DNA from: Tessaracoccus sp. OS52
GTDB taxonomy: Bacteria > Actinomycetota > Actinomycetes > Propionibacteriales > Propionibacteriaceae
Assembly: GCF_020687685.1 (NCBI RefSeq)
Contig: NZ_JAJEWM010000007.1
Span: 1 to 57,678 of the forward strand
Length of the DNA: 57,678 nucleotides
Reading direction: 5' to 3'
The notes below the pieces were generated by a model. It had not been told where the DNA came from and ran no database searches. It saw nothing but the letters and a program-made list of their open reading frames with translations. Shown piece by piece: positions 43,627 through 52,484 of this stretch. Positions within the stretch are counted from its first letter, which is position 1, and each line of letters opens with the position of its first letter. A program made the position numbers and the translations under genes.

Positions 43627-43712
43627 GCCGCCCCAGTACCCGACCCCTCACCACCGCACGCCCCGCAGGCCAGCCGCCCCAGTACCCGACCCCTCACCAC
43701 CGCACGCCCCGC
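43627..43712. repeat. Perfect 40-bp direct repeat
   Basis: GCCGCCCCAGTACCCGACCC followed by CTCACCACCGCACGCCCCGC occurs at 43627-43666 and again at 43673-43712, identical and 46 bp apart. It lies between the module B ATP-grasp gene and repeat family A. No gene or known site is recognised. Confidence 0.85.
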
Positions 43713-43729
43713 CGCGCCTAGCTCCTCAC

Positions 43730-44022
43730 GATTCACCAGCGTTGTTGCTGGGCACCAGCCGTAGAGCGCTGGTGGCGAGCAACAACGCTGGTCAACACGC
43801 GGAAGCGCTGGTGAACCCGCGGAAGGGCTGGTCAACCCGACGAAGCCCTGGCGGCATACAACAGCCCGACCCCGCGCCGCCGCCGGCTCCTGGGATTCAC
43901 CAGCGTTGTTACGCGGCACCAGCCGTAGAGCGCTGGTGGCGAGCAACAACGCTGGTCAACGCAAGGAAGCGCTGGTGAACCCGCGGAAGGGCTGGTGAAC
44001 CCACGGAAGCGCTGGTCAACGC
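43730..44022. repeat. Two units of hairpin repeat family A
   Basis: Units start with ATTCACCAGCGTTGTTG at 43731 and ATTCACCAGCGTTGTTA at 43895. Each has the inverted arms CACCAGCGTTGTT / AACAACGCTGGT and CACCAGCCGTAGAGCGCTGGTGG, and then 20-bp tail blocks of the type GAACCCGCGGAAGGGCTGGT. The array ends just before the 3' end of the FUSC gene. The gap 43579-44056 has no gene. Confidence 0.85.
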
Positions 44023-44056
44023 AGCACGCACTGTGCGAGCGCACCGGTCGGACCGC

Positions 44057-45154
44057 TCAGGCGGCGACGCGCCGGGCGGCGGCGACCTTGCGCCGTCGCT
44101 GCCTCGCGAACCAGGCGCTCGCCAGCGCCACCGTCATGCCGATGATGGCGCCGATGGTGGTCTCGACGAACCGGTCCCACAGCAGGTTGGGCCCGAGGCC
44201 GGTCGTGAGCGCGACGCCGATCAGCGCCATCGGCGTCACGAACATCTGCCCAAGGAAGTAGTTGCGCGCCATGAACATCTCGGCACCCACCTGCATCACC
44301 CCGATGATGAACACCGCCGCGACGATGTTGGGCTCAAGCGCGATGATCACCGCGATGATCCCGAGCCCGACGTAGGTTCCGAGGATTCGATGGACGCCGC
44401 GGGCCAGTCGGTGCCGGGTGGTGTGGCCGACGAGCGGCACGACGGCGGCCACCATCGCCCAGTAGTTGTGGCCTGTGGCGAGCATCGACTGGGTCAGCGT
44501 CGCCACGGCGCCGGCGGCGCCCGCCGCGACCAGCACCGCGAGCGAGTCCAGCCAGATGGTGCGGGCCAGCTCAGGGGTGATGGGATGTCTCGTCTCGCGG
44601 CGCCAGACGGTCCGACGATGCGGCAGGAGCCACTCGACCACACCGATTCCGATCGACAGCATGATGGCCAGGGTCGCGGTGAGCATGCCCTCCTGGATCG
44701 GCGGCAGGTCCGGGGTGGATGCGATGGCCGCGAACGCGAAGATGTGGAACAGGGGCCCGGCCGGGCGGAGCCGGAGGAAACCCGCCAGCACGTTGCAGCC
44801 CCATGCGACGAACGTGGTCAGCGCCACCACCGTCCAGGTGCCAGCTCCAGTGCCGTGCTCCACGATGTGCGACGACGTGAGCCCGGCTCCCAGGATCACG
44901 GCGAAGAACAGGACGCCCGAGCGGGTCTGCTCGACCAGCCTGTCGAGGTGCCCCGGACTGCGGCCGTAGATTCCGGTGAACGCCCCGAAGATGGCGAACA
45001 TGGCGAGGTCGAGCCGACCGATCCCCAGCAGGATGATCAGCGGCACGAAAACACCCACCCCGGCGCGCAGGCCGAGGTGGTGGTCACCGTTGGACGGCCC
45101 GAGCCGGAACAGTTGACGCCAGTGGAGCGGGTTGTGGGGCGTCTCCGTGTTCAG
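44057..45154 (-). CDS. FUSC-family membrane protein, possible CTG start
   Basis: This aromatic-acid-exporter/FUSC-like inner-membrane protein has two helix bundles: LAMFAIFGAFTGIYGRSPGH near the N-terminus, and the second-half GHNYWAMVAAVVPLVGHTTRH plus RILGTYVGLGIIAVI. The first conventional start is GTG 45058 (333 residues). The same frame continues upstream with family-like sequence (NPLHWRQLFRLGP...LGLRAGVGVFVPL) to a CTG at 45154 that overlaps the preceding stop as CTGA, with GGGGGA 6 nt before it. That gives 365 residues and mirrors the ATGA/GTGA couplings elsewhere in the window. The substrate is unknown. Confidence 0.75.
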   Translation of the reverse strand: MNTETPHNPLHWRQLFRLGPSNGDHHLGLRAGVGVFVPLIILLGIGRLDLAMFAIFGAFTGIYGRSPGHLDRLVEQTRSGVLFFAVILGAGLTSSHIVEHGTGAGTWTVVALTTFVAWGCNVLAGFLRLRPAGPLFHIFAFAAIASTPDLPPIQEGMLTATLAIMLSIGIGVVEWLLPHRRTVWRRETRHPITPELARTIWLDSLAVLVAAGAAGAVATLTQSMLATGHNYWAMVAAVVPLVGHTTRHRLARGVHRILGTYVGLGIIAVIIALEPNIVAAVFIIGVMQVGAEMFMARNYFLGQMFVTPMALIGVALTTGLGPNLLWDRFVETTIGAIIGMTVALASAWFARQRRRKVAAARRVAA

Positions 45155-45543
45155 CGCTGGTCCCCCGGCTTTTGCAGCCAGGCGTGCGCGTAGTTCACAG
45201 CCACGATCGAGGCCATGACCACCAGCAGTGGGAAGACGGCACCGTTGAGCCCCAGCACGATGCCGATTGGAATGAACGAGACGAGCGAGACGATGCCGAG
45301 CGCCAACTGTTGTCCGCCCCCACGCGCGGGCGGCTGCCCGTGACGCCCGGGAGCCACGCCGTACGCGTTCTGTTGGCCGCGGCGCGACAGCTCGGCCGAG
45401 ACCCGGGCGTCAATGGCCTTCTCCACCTTGTCGGCGAAGTTGTCCAGGAGCGCGGGTTCGTAGTCGCTGCCCAGTTCCTTGCGGGTGGCGCCCAGCGCCT
45501 CTATGTCGGAACGTGCGACGCCCTCGTTGTGCTGGCTGGTCAT
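45151..45543 (-). CDS. Small two-helix membrane protein of unknown function
   Basis: The 130-residue protein has a soluble helical N-terminal half (RSDIEALGATRKELGSDYEP, then LLDNFADKVEKAIDARVSAEL). A Gly/Pro-rich linker leads to two membrane helices (LALGIVSLVSFIPIGIVLGL and GAVFPLLVVMASIVAVNYAHA). Similar small proteins are common in actinobacteria but have no known role. GGGGGGA precedes ATG 45543. It is coupled to the FUSC gene downstream. Confidence 0.78.
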   Translation of the reverse strand: MTSQHNEGVARSDIEALGATRKELGSDYEPALLDNFADKVEKAIDARVSAELSRRGQQNAYGVAPGRHGQPPARGGGQQLALGIVSLVSFIPIGIVLGLNGAVFPLLVVMASIVAVNYAHAWLQKPGDQR

Positions 45544-45594
45544 GGTCCCCCCAATCTGCGTACAGGTTAACGTCGCCGGAGGCCGCGTTCCACC

Positions 45595-47964
45595 TCAGTC
45601 CTCCCAGACGGGGATCTCGCGGCTACCGTCGGGCTCGGGGTTGTCGTGCCAGACGACGATGGACCACGGCTCCACCGTCGCGCCACCCTCTACGATCATG
45701 CCCTCGCCCTCCGGCCAGTGGTTGTGGGCAGGCTCGGCGAACTGGGCGGTGTCGATCAGCCGTCGCCACACCCGTCCGTCGGCGGCGGGCGCCACCGCGA
45801 AGTCGACCGGGTCGGGTGTCATGTTGATCATCAGCCAGAAGTCGTCTTCGGGGGAGTTGATGAAGACGGAGACGGCGCGGTCGCCCTCCTCGGGGAAGTG
45901 GTCCAGCGTCGGGGTGTGGAACAGGTAGGAGACATCCTTGTTGTCCGGAATCAGGTCCCCGTAGGCATCCTGGCGCAGGGAGTCGTGGCGCTGGCGGAGG
46001 TTCGCCACGAAGGTCGCGAACCGGAACAGCCCGTTCACGTCCGGCTCGTTCTCGAACTCCCCGAAGTTGTCGTGGTAGGCAGCGTCGGGCAGCTCCGGCG
46101 CCACCTGCACGCGGTGGGGCGCGTTGGTCCGGATCATCGCGTAGTTGTTGGTCATGGCGATGCTGTCCAGCGCCCACGGGTTGTTGTTGCCGTTCTGGGT
46201 GCGGCCGAACTCGTCACCCCCAACCACCATGGGCACGCCCCGGGAGAAGAACAGCAGCGTCCACAGGTTGCGCACCCGCTGGCGACGCAGGGGCTGGCTG
46301 CCCCCCGAATCCCAGGACAGGTTGTTGTTGGAACCGCCGTCCGAGGGCCCGAACGGGTAGGGCTGGTCGTTGACCTTCTCCTGGTAGCTCACCAGGTCTG
46401 TCATCGTGAAGCCGTCGTGGGCGTCGACGAAGTTGACCGTCTTCTGGGCCCCCTCGTTGTCATGGAAGTGGTGGTGGTCGCCGTTGATCATTTCCAGGAA
46501 CGCCTGGGTGTTGCCGTCGCCCTTGGTGAAGCGGCGCACGGCGTCGCGGTATCGGCCGTTCCACTCGCCCCAGCCGCGCGGGAAGTTGCCGACCTCGTAG
46601 CCCCACAGGTCCCACGCCTCGGCGATGACCTCGATGTGTTCGCGCTTGGCCCAGGCGGCGATCTCCACCAGCAGCGGATGGTCGGTGAAGAAGCGCTTCT
46701 GGAGCGACCAGTCGTCGGGGTGGGCCTCCTCCGGCTTGCGCCCGAGCACGGTGGCGAGGTCGAAGCGGAAGCCGTCCACCCCCATGACGCGGGTCCAGTA
46801 CGCGAGGGAGTCGAGCACCAGTTGCTGCGCCGCCGCCGAGGAGAAGTTGAGCTGGTTGGAGGTTCCGGTGGCGCCGTCGACGAGCATCTTGTCGCTGGTC
46901 ATGACGTAGATGTCCGACGCCGCGAAGCCGCCGAGACTGGTGAAGCTGACCGTGTTGACGTCGCCGTCCCAGTTCCCGCCCTCGGCGGTGTGGTTGTAGA
47001 CGACGTCGAGGTAGACCTCCACGCCGCACTCGTGGAAGGCGTTGATCATCTCCTTGAACTCGCGGGTGGGCCCGCCGATGGACTTGTCCGAGGAGAACCG
47101 CCTGCTGGGCGCGAAGTAGGACAGCGTCATGTACCCCCACTGGTTGGTGAGGCCCTGCCGCCCGGACTCGGAGACGTTGGTCTCGTGCACGGGCAGCAGT
47201 TCGACGGTGGTGAACCCCAGCGCCTTGATGTAAGGGGCCATCATCCCGACCGCCTTGTAGGTGCCGCGCAGCTCGTCCGGGATGCCGACGACGTCCTCGA
47301 AACCGGGCTCTCCCGCGAGGAGCTCGCTCAGGTTCAGCACCGACGGGTGGCCGGTCAACTGCTCGACCTGCACCTCGTAGATGGCCGTCTCGGCACCGCT
47401 GATCCTGGGCTTGGCGGCCAGCGGCGTCGTGTCGGCGAGGACCGCGCCCTTGGGGGCGTACGGCCCGGTGTCCCACTGTCGGCGCGGCTTGCCCTGGTAG
47501 TCGTCGTCACCGGTTGCGAAGATGCCGTTGTCGATGCCCTCCTCGAAGATCAGGTCGGAGAACATGTTGTGGGTGATCTCGTGCGCGTAGGGGTCGAATA
47601 GCACCTTGTTCGGGTTGAACCGGTTGCCGTCGACGTCGAGGTCGCCGAGGAAACCGGCCAGCGACCCCGGTTCCCAGTCCTCCACCCACGGCCAGTTCAT
47701 TCCCCAGGCGCGGTAGGCGTACAGGTCGCCGAGGGTGACCCCCGTGAGCTTCGCACGCCAGATCCCGTCCAGACCCTTCGCGGGGAGGAACGTGATGGCT
47801 GCGTCGGAGCCGATGGCGGTGGGGTAGAACTCGAGTTGCAGCCTGGTGGCGGCCGGGGCGTAGACCGCGAAGGTCGTCCCGTCCGGGCGCGGCTGGGCAC
47901 CGAGGGGCCAGTCGGCGATGGCCCATTGGTCCTGCTCGATCGGCAGGATCATTTCCAAAGTCAT
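45595..47964 (-). CDS. glgX: GH13 glycogen debranching enzyme (GlgX/isoamylase type)
   Basis: This 789-residue enzyme hydrolyses alpha-1,6 branch points of glycogen or limit dextrin. An N-terminal CBM48 (GTTFAVYAPAATRLQLEFY) is followed by the GH13 barrel. Region I is YLDVVYNHTAEGG. Region II, GFRFDLATVLG, holds the nucleophile Asp. Region III, EVIAEAWDLWGY, holds the acid/base Glu. Region IV is NFVDAHDGFTMTDL. ATG 47964 has no clear ribosome site; a CAACAT hexamer lies 6 nt upstream, which may be another leaderless start. An internal ATG at 47952 is the alternative. Confidence 0.9.
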   Translation of the reverse strand: MTLEMILPIEQDQWAIADWPLGAQPRPDGTTFAVYAPAATRLQLEFYPTAIGSDAAITFLPAKGLDGIWRAKLTGVTLGDLYAYRAWGMNWPWVEDWEPGSLAGFLGDLDVDGNRFNPNKVLFDPYAHEITHNMFSDLIFEEGIDNGIFATGDDDYQGKPRRQWDTGPYAPKGAVLADTTPLAAKPRISGAETAIYEVQVEQLTGHPSVLNLSELLAGEPGFEDVVGIPDELRGTYKAVGMMAPYIKALGFTTVELLPVHETNVSESGRQGLTNQWGYMTLSYFAPSRRFSSDKSIGGPTREFKEMINAFHECGVEVYLDVVYNHTAEGGNWDGDVNTVSFTSLGGFAASDIYVMTSDKMLVDGATGTSNQLNFSSAAAQQLVLDSLAYWTRVMGVDGFRFDLATVLGRKPEEAHPDDWSLQKRFFTDHPLLVEIAAWAKREHIEVIAEAWDLWGYEVGNFPRGWGEWNGRYRDAVRRFTKGDGNTQAFLEMINGDHHHFHDNEGAQKTVNFVDAHDGFTMTDLVSYQEKVNDQPYPFGPSDGGSNNNLSWDSGGSQPLRRQRVRNLWTLLFFSRGVPMVVGGDEFGRTQNGNNNPWALDSIAMTNNYAMIRTNAPHRVQVAPELPDAAYHDNFGEFENEPDVNGLFRFATFVANLRQRHDSLRQDAYGDLIPDNKDVSYLFHTPTLDHFPEEGDRAVSVFINSPEDDFWLMINMTPDPVDFAVAPAADGRVWRRLIDTAQFAEPAHNHWPEGEGMIVEGGATVEPWSIVVWHDNPEPDGSREIPVWED

Positions 47965-48045
47965 GGGTGAATGTTGCCACGAACGTCCCAAAGGACACGG
48001 ATCAGCCGCTGCCGCCCAGCCTTGAGACGTTCGCCTGCCCTCAAC

Positions 48046-48095
48046 CAAGCGTGGGGCTTGCGGGTCTGACTACCGACCCGCAAGCGCCACGCTTG
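48046..48095 (-). terminator. Strong terminator hairpin
   Basis: CAAGCGTGGGGCTTGCGGGTC (48046-48066, first 20 bases of the arm plus one) pairs with 48075-48095 with one mismatch across an 8-nt loop. It lies 24 nt after the stop at 48119 on the minus strand and upstream of glgX, so it separates the two transcripts. Confidence 0.85.
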
Positions 48096-48118
48096 ATGGC
48101 CGCGTCCGCCCGGATGCG

Positions 48119-49990
48119 TCAGAGGACCACCGCCGGGACCAGCACCACCCAGATGGCGAGCATGATCACGACCGCCACCAGCATCGGACTCGGCGCGCGG
48201 CCGCTCCGCGCCCCCGCGGGGGCGCTGGCCACCCAGTTGCGGATCTTCGTCGCGGCCAAGTCGGGCGTACCGTCCCTGATCAGCTCCTCGGGCAGCACCA
48301 CGATGGCGTCCTCCGGGGCGCGGAGCCGGACGACGACGGCTGCCTCGCCTGCCAGGACGGAGACGACACGGTCCCTGCCCACGAGGTCGTCGAGGAAGAA
48401 TCCGTAGTACGCCAGCCCGCGGCGCGATCTCCCGATCTGGGCGGGGGCCTCCTCGAACAACCTGAACGGCAGGTACAGCAGCCCCGCCAGCAGCGGCAGT
48501 ACCGAAAGCCAGTCCTCGGCCAGGGAGAAGTCCTCGGCCAGCAACCAGGGCAGCAGCAGTCCGCCGCAGACGGCCACCACGAGCGCCCCCACCCAACGGC
48601 CCCACCAGAAGTTCCGGGCAAGCCAGCCGCGCAGCGGGTGCACCTCTGGGGCTACACCCGATCCCGTGACTTCCGGCCCCAGGTGCCGCTGGAACCGCCT
48701 CCGCGACGTCGGCTCGGCAACCTCGCCCAGCCACACTCCCCCGTCAAGAACGACCGCGACGGAACTGCCGACGGTCAGGGTTCCGATCATGATCACGGGC
48801 TGGGTGCCCTCGACGTCGGGTCCCGTGAGCGACGCCAGCAGGTCCCTGTCCTCGTCGGGAAGGGGCATGGGGTCGGCGAAGTCCTCCTCGCCGCGGGCCA
48901 GCGCGTCGGCGAACCTGATGAGCTCCGCGTCGTCGTCGGGGATCGGCGGCGGTTCCGGGTCGTCCTCTTCGTCGTCGGGGAAGGCCTCCTCCGCGCGTTC
49001 GAGGACGGAGGCGACCTTGGCGCCCGGCGCCACCGCCTCGAGGTCCTTGAGCACCAAGGCCGGCCAGATTCCGTCGACGGGCAGGACGCGGCCACCGTCG
49101 AGGTAGTCGGCGCTCTCCCCCAGGAGGTAGCGGGCCGCGACGACGGGACCACCGCGGGTCAGGAGCGAGCGCCGTCGCCGGTCCCGGAGGAAGTCCGACA
49201 ACCCCCAGAACATCCCCGCCAGCGGCGCGGCCGCCGCCAGCCCGATGAGCCAGGAATGGTCCTCCAGATCGGAGAGGAGGACGACATGTCCGGGGTCCTG
49301 CGGGTCCACCAGGACTGACACCGATGCGCCGTCCTCAGGGATCCCGGACCACGGTTCGGGGACGCGCACCTCGCGGCCGTCGGTCCGCAGCACGACCTCC
49401 TCGGCGTCGGCGTCGTAGCCGACGACCTCCGCCGTCGTCTGCTGCGCCCGGGCCTCGAAGGCGGCGGTCTCGGCCACCAGGAACTGGTGCACCACCAGGA
49501 GCACGACCGGCAGGACCGCTCCCAGCAGGAGCGCGATCCGGGGGATGGTGGTCTCCACCCTCGCGAAGGAGTCCTCGTAGGCGTGGTCCACCGGCGGCAT
49601 GCGCCGGGCGCCGCCCGCCGAACCAGGGGGGCGGCTCCTCACCAGCAGCCACACCACCCCGACGGCGCACGCCACGGCGAGGAGGTGCCACAGGTCCGGC
49701 AGCGACGACTCCCCCAGCGGGATGATCCAGGCCACCGGGACGGTCCACAGCAGCGTGAGCCGGGGCACCCGCCAGACGGCGACCAGGAGCAGGAACGTCG
49801 TGAGCTGCAGGCCCATCGCGAGGTACTGCCCCGACCCCAGAGGCGGCCTGCTGGCGACGTCGGAGAGCTCCGCGGGCGCGAGGGCGATCTCGGCCAGCAG
49901 CAGCGCCCCGAGCGCGGCGGTGTAGGCAACCTTGATCGTGGTCAGGTGGAGTCGGCTGCGCCGGAGTTCCCCGGCGGTGAGCTGGTGCAT
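48119..49990 (-). CDS. Large membrane protein of unknown function
   Basis: The 623-residue product has four N-terminal membrane helices within residues 10-120 and another pair flanking an extracytoplasmic segment (residues about 150-260) that contains a DUF3592-like stretch (TTAEVVGYDADAEEVVLRTDGREVRV). It then has a long acidic cytosolic region (EDDPEPPPIPDDDAEL). Two more helices follow, then a soluble domain, and a C-terminal anchor (MLVAVVIMLAIWVVLVPAVVL). No enzyme motif was found. ATG 49990 is chosen because the protein then starts MHQLTAGELRRSRLHL and a CACAAT hexamer lies 6 nt upstream. AAGCGCTT at 50007-50014 is a small palindrome in the promoter spacer. Confidence 0.7.
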   Translation of the reverse strand: MHQLTAGELRRSRLHLTTIKVAYTAALGALLLAEIALAPAELSDVASRPPLGSGQYLAMGLQLTTFLLLVAVWRVPRLTLLWTVPVAWIIPLGESSLPDLWHLLAVACAVGVVWLLVRSRPPGSAGGARRMPPVDHAYEDSFARVETTIPRIALLLGAVLPVVLLVVHQFLVAETAAFEARAQQTTAEVVGYDADAEEVVLRTDGREVRVPEPWSGIPEDGASVSVLVDPQDPGHVVLLSDLEDHSWLIGLAAAAPLAGMFWGLSDFLRDRRRRSLLTRGGPVVAARYLLGESADYLDGGRVLPVDGIWPALVLKDLEAVAPGAKVASVLERAEEAFPDDEEDDPEPPPIPDDDAELIRFADALARGEEDFADPMPLPDEDRDLLASLTGPDVEGTQPVIMIGTLTVGSSVAVVLDGGVWLGEVAEPTSRRRFQRHLGPEVTGSGVAPEVHPLRGWLARNFWWGRWVGALVVAVCGGLLLPWLLAEDFSLAEDWLSVLPLLAGLLYLPFRLFEEAPAQIGRSRRGLAYYGFFLDDLVGRDRVVSVLAGEAAVVVRLRAPEDAIVVLPEELIRDGTPDLAATKIRNWVASAPAGARSGRAPSPMLVAVVIMLAIWVVLVPAVVL

Positions 49991-50062
49991 GCGCCCATTG
50001 TGGAGGAAGCGCTTACCCTGTGTTGGCCCGGGGCGCACCTGGGCCCAACCGTGCCTCGCGGC

Positions 50063-50590
50063 TCAGGAGAAGGTGTAGCTGGCGGAGTTGCGGCTGATGG
50101 TCAGAACGCGGGTGGTCCCGGGAACCGCGACCCCATCCACCGTAGGCGTGATGGTGATGGCGAACGTGGCGGAGTAGGGGTTCTGGTTGTTGACGTCGAC
50201 GCGCACCGTCGCAGTGTGCCTCGTCCCCTCCAGCACCACCGCCCCAACCTCGCGCACCCGGCCCGAGCCGCCCGTCTGCACGACGCTGAGCGTGTAGGCA
50301 AGGTTGCGCTGCCTGTCGGTCTCCCGGGTGGGGAGCCAGGACAGCTTGAACTCCTGGAAGCCGGGCTGGAACGAGATCTGCACTGCCTGCACGTCCAGCG
50401 GCACGTCGGCGACGGGTGTCGGGTCCTGCCAGGTGCCGGTGGTCAGCGTCAGGTTTGCGGTGGTCTGCTGGCTCCACAGCGCGGCAGCGCCGGAGACCAT
50501 CAGGCCACCGATGAACACCGCGAGGAACACAATCACCGCCGCGCGCCAGGTCCGCGGGCCCAGTGCCGTGGTGGTGGGCGGCCTTCTCAT
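50063..50590 (-). CDS. Exported protein, probable third SipW-type substrate
   Basis: The 175-residue protein has an N-terminal hydrophobic segment, VIVFLAVFIGGLMVSGAAALWSQQ. The A-L-W-S ending resembles the alternate signal of SipW-processed proteins. The mature part is predicted all-beta and Thr/Val rich (NLTLTTGTWQDPTPVADVPL ... VDVNNQNPYSATFAITIT). No Cys or lipobox is present. It overlaps the signal peptidase stop region by four bases (ATGA at 50587-50590), so it is last in the four-gene unit. Confidence 0.65.
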   Translation of the reverse strand: MRRPPTTTALGPRTWRAAVIVFLAVFIGGLMVSGAAALWSQQTTANLTLTTGTWQDPTPVADVPLDVQAVQISFQPGFQEFKLSWLPTRETDRQRNLAYTLSVVQTGGSGRVREVGAVVLEGTRHTATVRVDVNNQNPYSATFAITITPTVDGVAVPGTTRVLTISRNSASYTFS

Positions 50591-51156
50591 TCCTTGACCG
50601 CCTTCGTCTTCCGTCCGGCGGCGCCGTGCCCGACGAGGAACAACCCGTAGGCGATCAGGGCGGCGGCGAGCAGGTTGACCGTCATGCTCCGGTTCGTCTG
50701 GCCGAGCGCGTTCGCCAGGAATCCTGCGTAGGGCACGGCGTAGAGCAGCTTCCCGCGCACCTGCACCTCCTGCACCGGCTCGGGGTCCGTGGCGTCGTTG
50801 TTGTCACCCTTTGTGATCAGGAGCCGGTTGCCCTCCTGGTCGGTGGAGAAACCAGTGATTCGGTGGGTGATGACGGCCGGCTTGCCCGACTCGATCTGAT
50901 AGGTGACGACGTCGCCCACCTCCAGCGTCGAGAACTCGGCCGGCTTGACCACGATGAAGGTGCCGGGTGAGTAGCGAGGAGCCATGGAGCTGGTGAGCAC
51001 CGTGTAGGTCTGGGAACCGGTGGCGAACGGGACCACGATGAGCACGAGCGCCGCAAGCACCGAGGCGGCGAGCAGCACCAGCGAGACGGCCTGGCCCACC
51101 GCGCGCAAGGTCTTCGTGGGCGTGCCTGAAGGACTGTTCCTCTTACCCTGCAACAT
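50587..51156 (-). CDS. sipW: SipW-type (ER-type) signal peptidase I
   Basis: This membrane-anchored S26B signal peptidase has the catalytic Ser in VLTSSMAPRYSPGTFIVV, the His that replaces the bacterial Lys in VITHRITGF, and the conserved Asp in ITKGDNNDATDP. Helices flank the domain at VSLVLLAASVLAALVLIVV and LLAAALIAYGLFLVG. SipW enzymes process biofilm-fibre precursors such as TasA. ATG 51156 lies one base after the previous stop, with GGAG upstream; a longer in-frame extension was rejected. At 189 residues it is of normal size. Confidence 0.9.
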   Translation of the reverse strand: MLQGKRNSPSGTPTKTLRAVGQAVSLVLLAASVLAALVLIVVPFATGSQTYTVLTSSMAPRYSPGTFIVVKPAEFSTLEVGDVVTYQIESGKPAVITHRITGFSTDQEGNRLLITKGDNNDATDPEPVQEVQVRGKLLYAVPYAGFLANALGQTNRSMTVNLLAAALIAYGLFLVGHGAAGRKTKAVKE

Positions 51157-51157
51157 G

Positions 51158-51721
51158 TCAGGCCGCTCCCTGGTTCTGGCTGATGCCGACAGGGACGCTG
51201 ATGGTGGCCGAGGCACCCCGGACGGAGGCCGGTGCTGCGCTGGCGAGGGTGATGCGCACGCAGAAGGCGGCGGCGCCGCCCTTCCCGATGGGCGCCGACG
51301 CCGTCGGGTACCAGGACGTGACCTCGGCGCACCTGCCGCTGGCGGGTGCGACTGCGGTATCGAACCTCAGGTTCGCCGTCAGAGCGGCGACGGAGGTGCT
51401 GGAGACGGCGGGCGTACCGAGCGTGGCGGTGACGTCGAAAGCGGCGCTGGCGTTCGTCGGCACGGTGACGTTGACGGGTGCGTGGACCGAGGCCCCGGGC
51501 ACAAGAGCGCCGACGTCACCGAGTGAGAGTGAGACGGCCTCACCGGCGACGATCGTCCGGCGGCCGTTGAGGTTGATCTGGAAGTCCGCGGCCTGGACGC
51601 TCTGGGCGCCGGCCGCCGTCTGGACGTTCCACAGTGCCCAGGTCCCCTGGACGGCGAGCAGACCCGCCACCACCGCAGCACACATGACACCTGCCATCCG
51701 CAGCGTGTTCTTGATGCTCAT
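51158..51721 (-). CDS. Alternate-signal exported protein (SipW substrate, CalY/TasA-like)
   Basis: The 187-residue protein begins with basic residues and a hydrophobic segment ending VVAGLLAVQGTWALWNVQTAA. The G-T-W-A-L-W-N motif is that of alternate-type signal peptides processed by SipW. The mature domain is Ala/Val/Thr rich and probably beta-sandwich. Two cysteines (RCAEVTSWYPT and AAFCVRITL) could form a disulfide. It directly precedes sipW with a one-base gap. Confidence 0.82.
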   Translation of the reverse strand: MSIKNTLRMAGVMCAAVVAGLLAVQGTWALWNVQTAAGAQSVQAADFQINLNGRRTIVAGEAVSLSLGDVGALVPGASVHAPVNVTVPTNASAAFDVTATLGTPAVSSTSVAALTANLRFDTAVAPASGRCAEVTSWYPTASAPIGKGGAAAFCVRITLASAAPASVRGASATISVPVGISQNQGAA

Positions 51722-51774
51722 GATTCCCCCGAATATGTGGTGGTGGCGGGTCTGCCCGGATCCTTTACTGCTGG

Positions 51775-52308
51775 TCAGCCCTCGGAGGGTGCCAGCTGCT
51801 CGAGGAGGTAGCCGATTGCCGCGAAGTCGTAGGTGGCGTTGACGCTGTCACGCCCGGTGGTGGTGCTCTTGAAGGTGAAGCTCGTGCTGGCGGTCACGGT
51901 CTCCGGGGAGTCCTCGTCCAGGACGGTGGAGGCCAGGACGTCGCCTGCGGAGTTGGCCAGGGTGGGCTCGCTGATGGCGACGTTGGCGGCCGTGAAGCCG
52001 TTGTTGGCGCTGGCGCCGGTCACCTTCAGAGTCGCCTCCAGTTCGTCACCGACGAGGGTGACGGTCAGCGGCTGGGTGTAGGTGAGGGTCTCACCGGGGA
52101 TGACGCGGTAGGTGGAGATGTCGCTGATGGCGCCGGACAGGTTGGACTTCCAGCTGCCCGCCCCTGCCTCCAGGTTCAGGTCACCTGCGACGATCTGGCC
52201 GGCGCTGGACTCCTGTGCCGAGTTCCAAACGGCCAGGGTGCCGCCACCGCCGAGCAGCAGCGCGACGCCCACACCGGACACCACTGCGCCCTTGATCATC
52301 TTGTTCAT
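51775..52308 (-). CDS. Alternate-signal exported protein (SipW substrate), first gene of the unit
   Basis: The 177-residue protein starts MNKMIKGAVVSGVGVALLLG and continues GGGTLAVWNSAQ, a textbook SipW-type signal. The mature part has TasA/camelysin-like features: AGDLNLEAGAGSWKSNLSG, YRVIPGETLTYTQPLTVTL and TSFTFKSTTTGRDSVNATYD. AGGAG precedes ATG 52308 by 8 nt, which rules out the longer in-frame start. It is separated from the next gene by 53 nt. Confidence 0.85.
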   Translation of the reverse strand: MNKMIKGAVVSGVGVALLLGGGGTLAVWNSAQESSAGQIVAGDLNLEAGAGSWKSNLSGAISDISTYRVIPGETLTYTQPLTVTLVGDELEATLKVTGASANNGFTAANVAISEPTLANSAGDVLASTVLDEDSPETVTASTSFTFKSTTTGRDSVNATYDFAAIGYLLEQLAPSEG

Positions 52309-52484
52309 CTGGTTTCTCCTCATGTTTGGTTCGAGTCCGGGAGGCAGAGGTGGAGCTTCGTCCTGTTTTCCTGCTGACTTCGGTGATGACCACATCAAAT
52401 CGAGCCCGGCTCAAGGTCCCCGCTGCATGTGGCGAAAGTTTGCAGAAAGGTTCTCGCGTGGTCCGAGGCGAGCCTTGTGCGTTT

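Noticed and set aside
50005..50016. AAGCGCTT palindrome as a second operator of the beta-glucan LacI repressor
   Set aside because: Only the 8-bp core matches; the TGC/GCA flanks that define the operators at 28.6-28.7 kb are missing.
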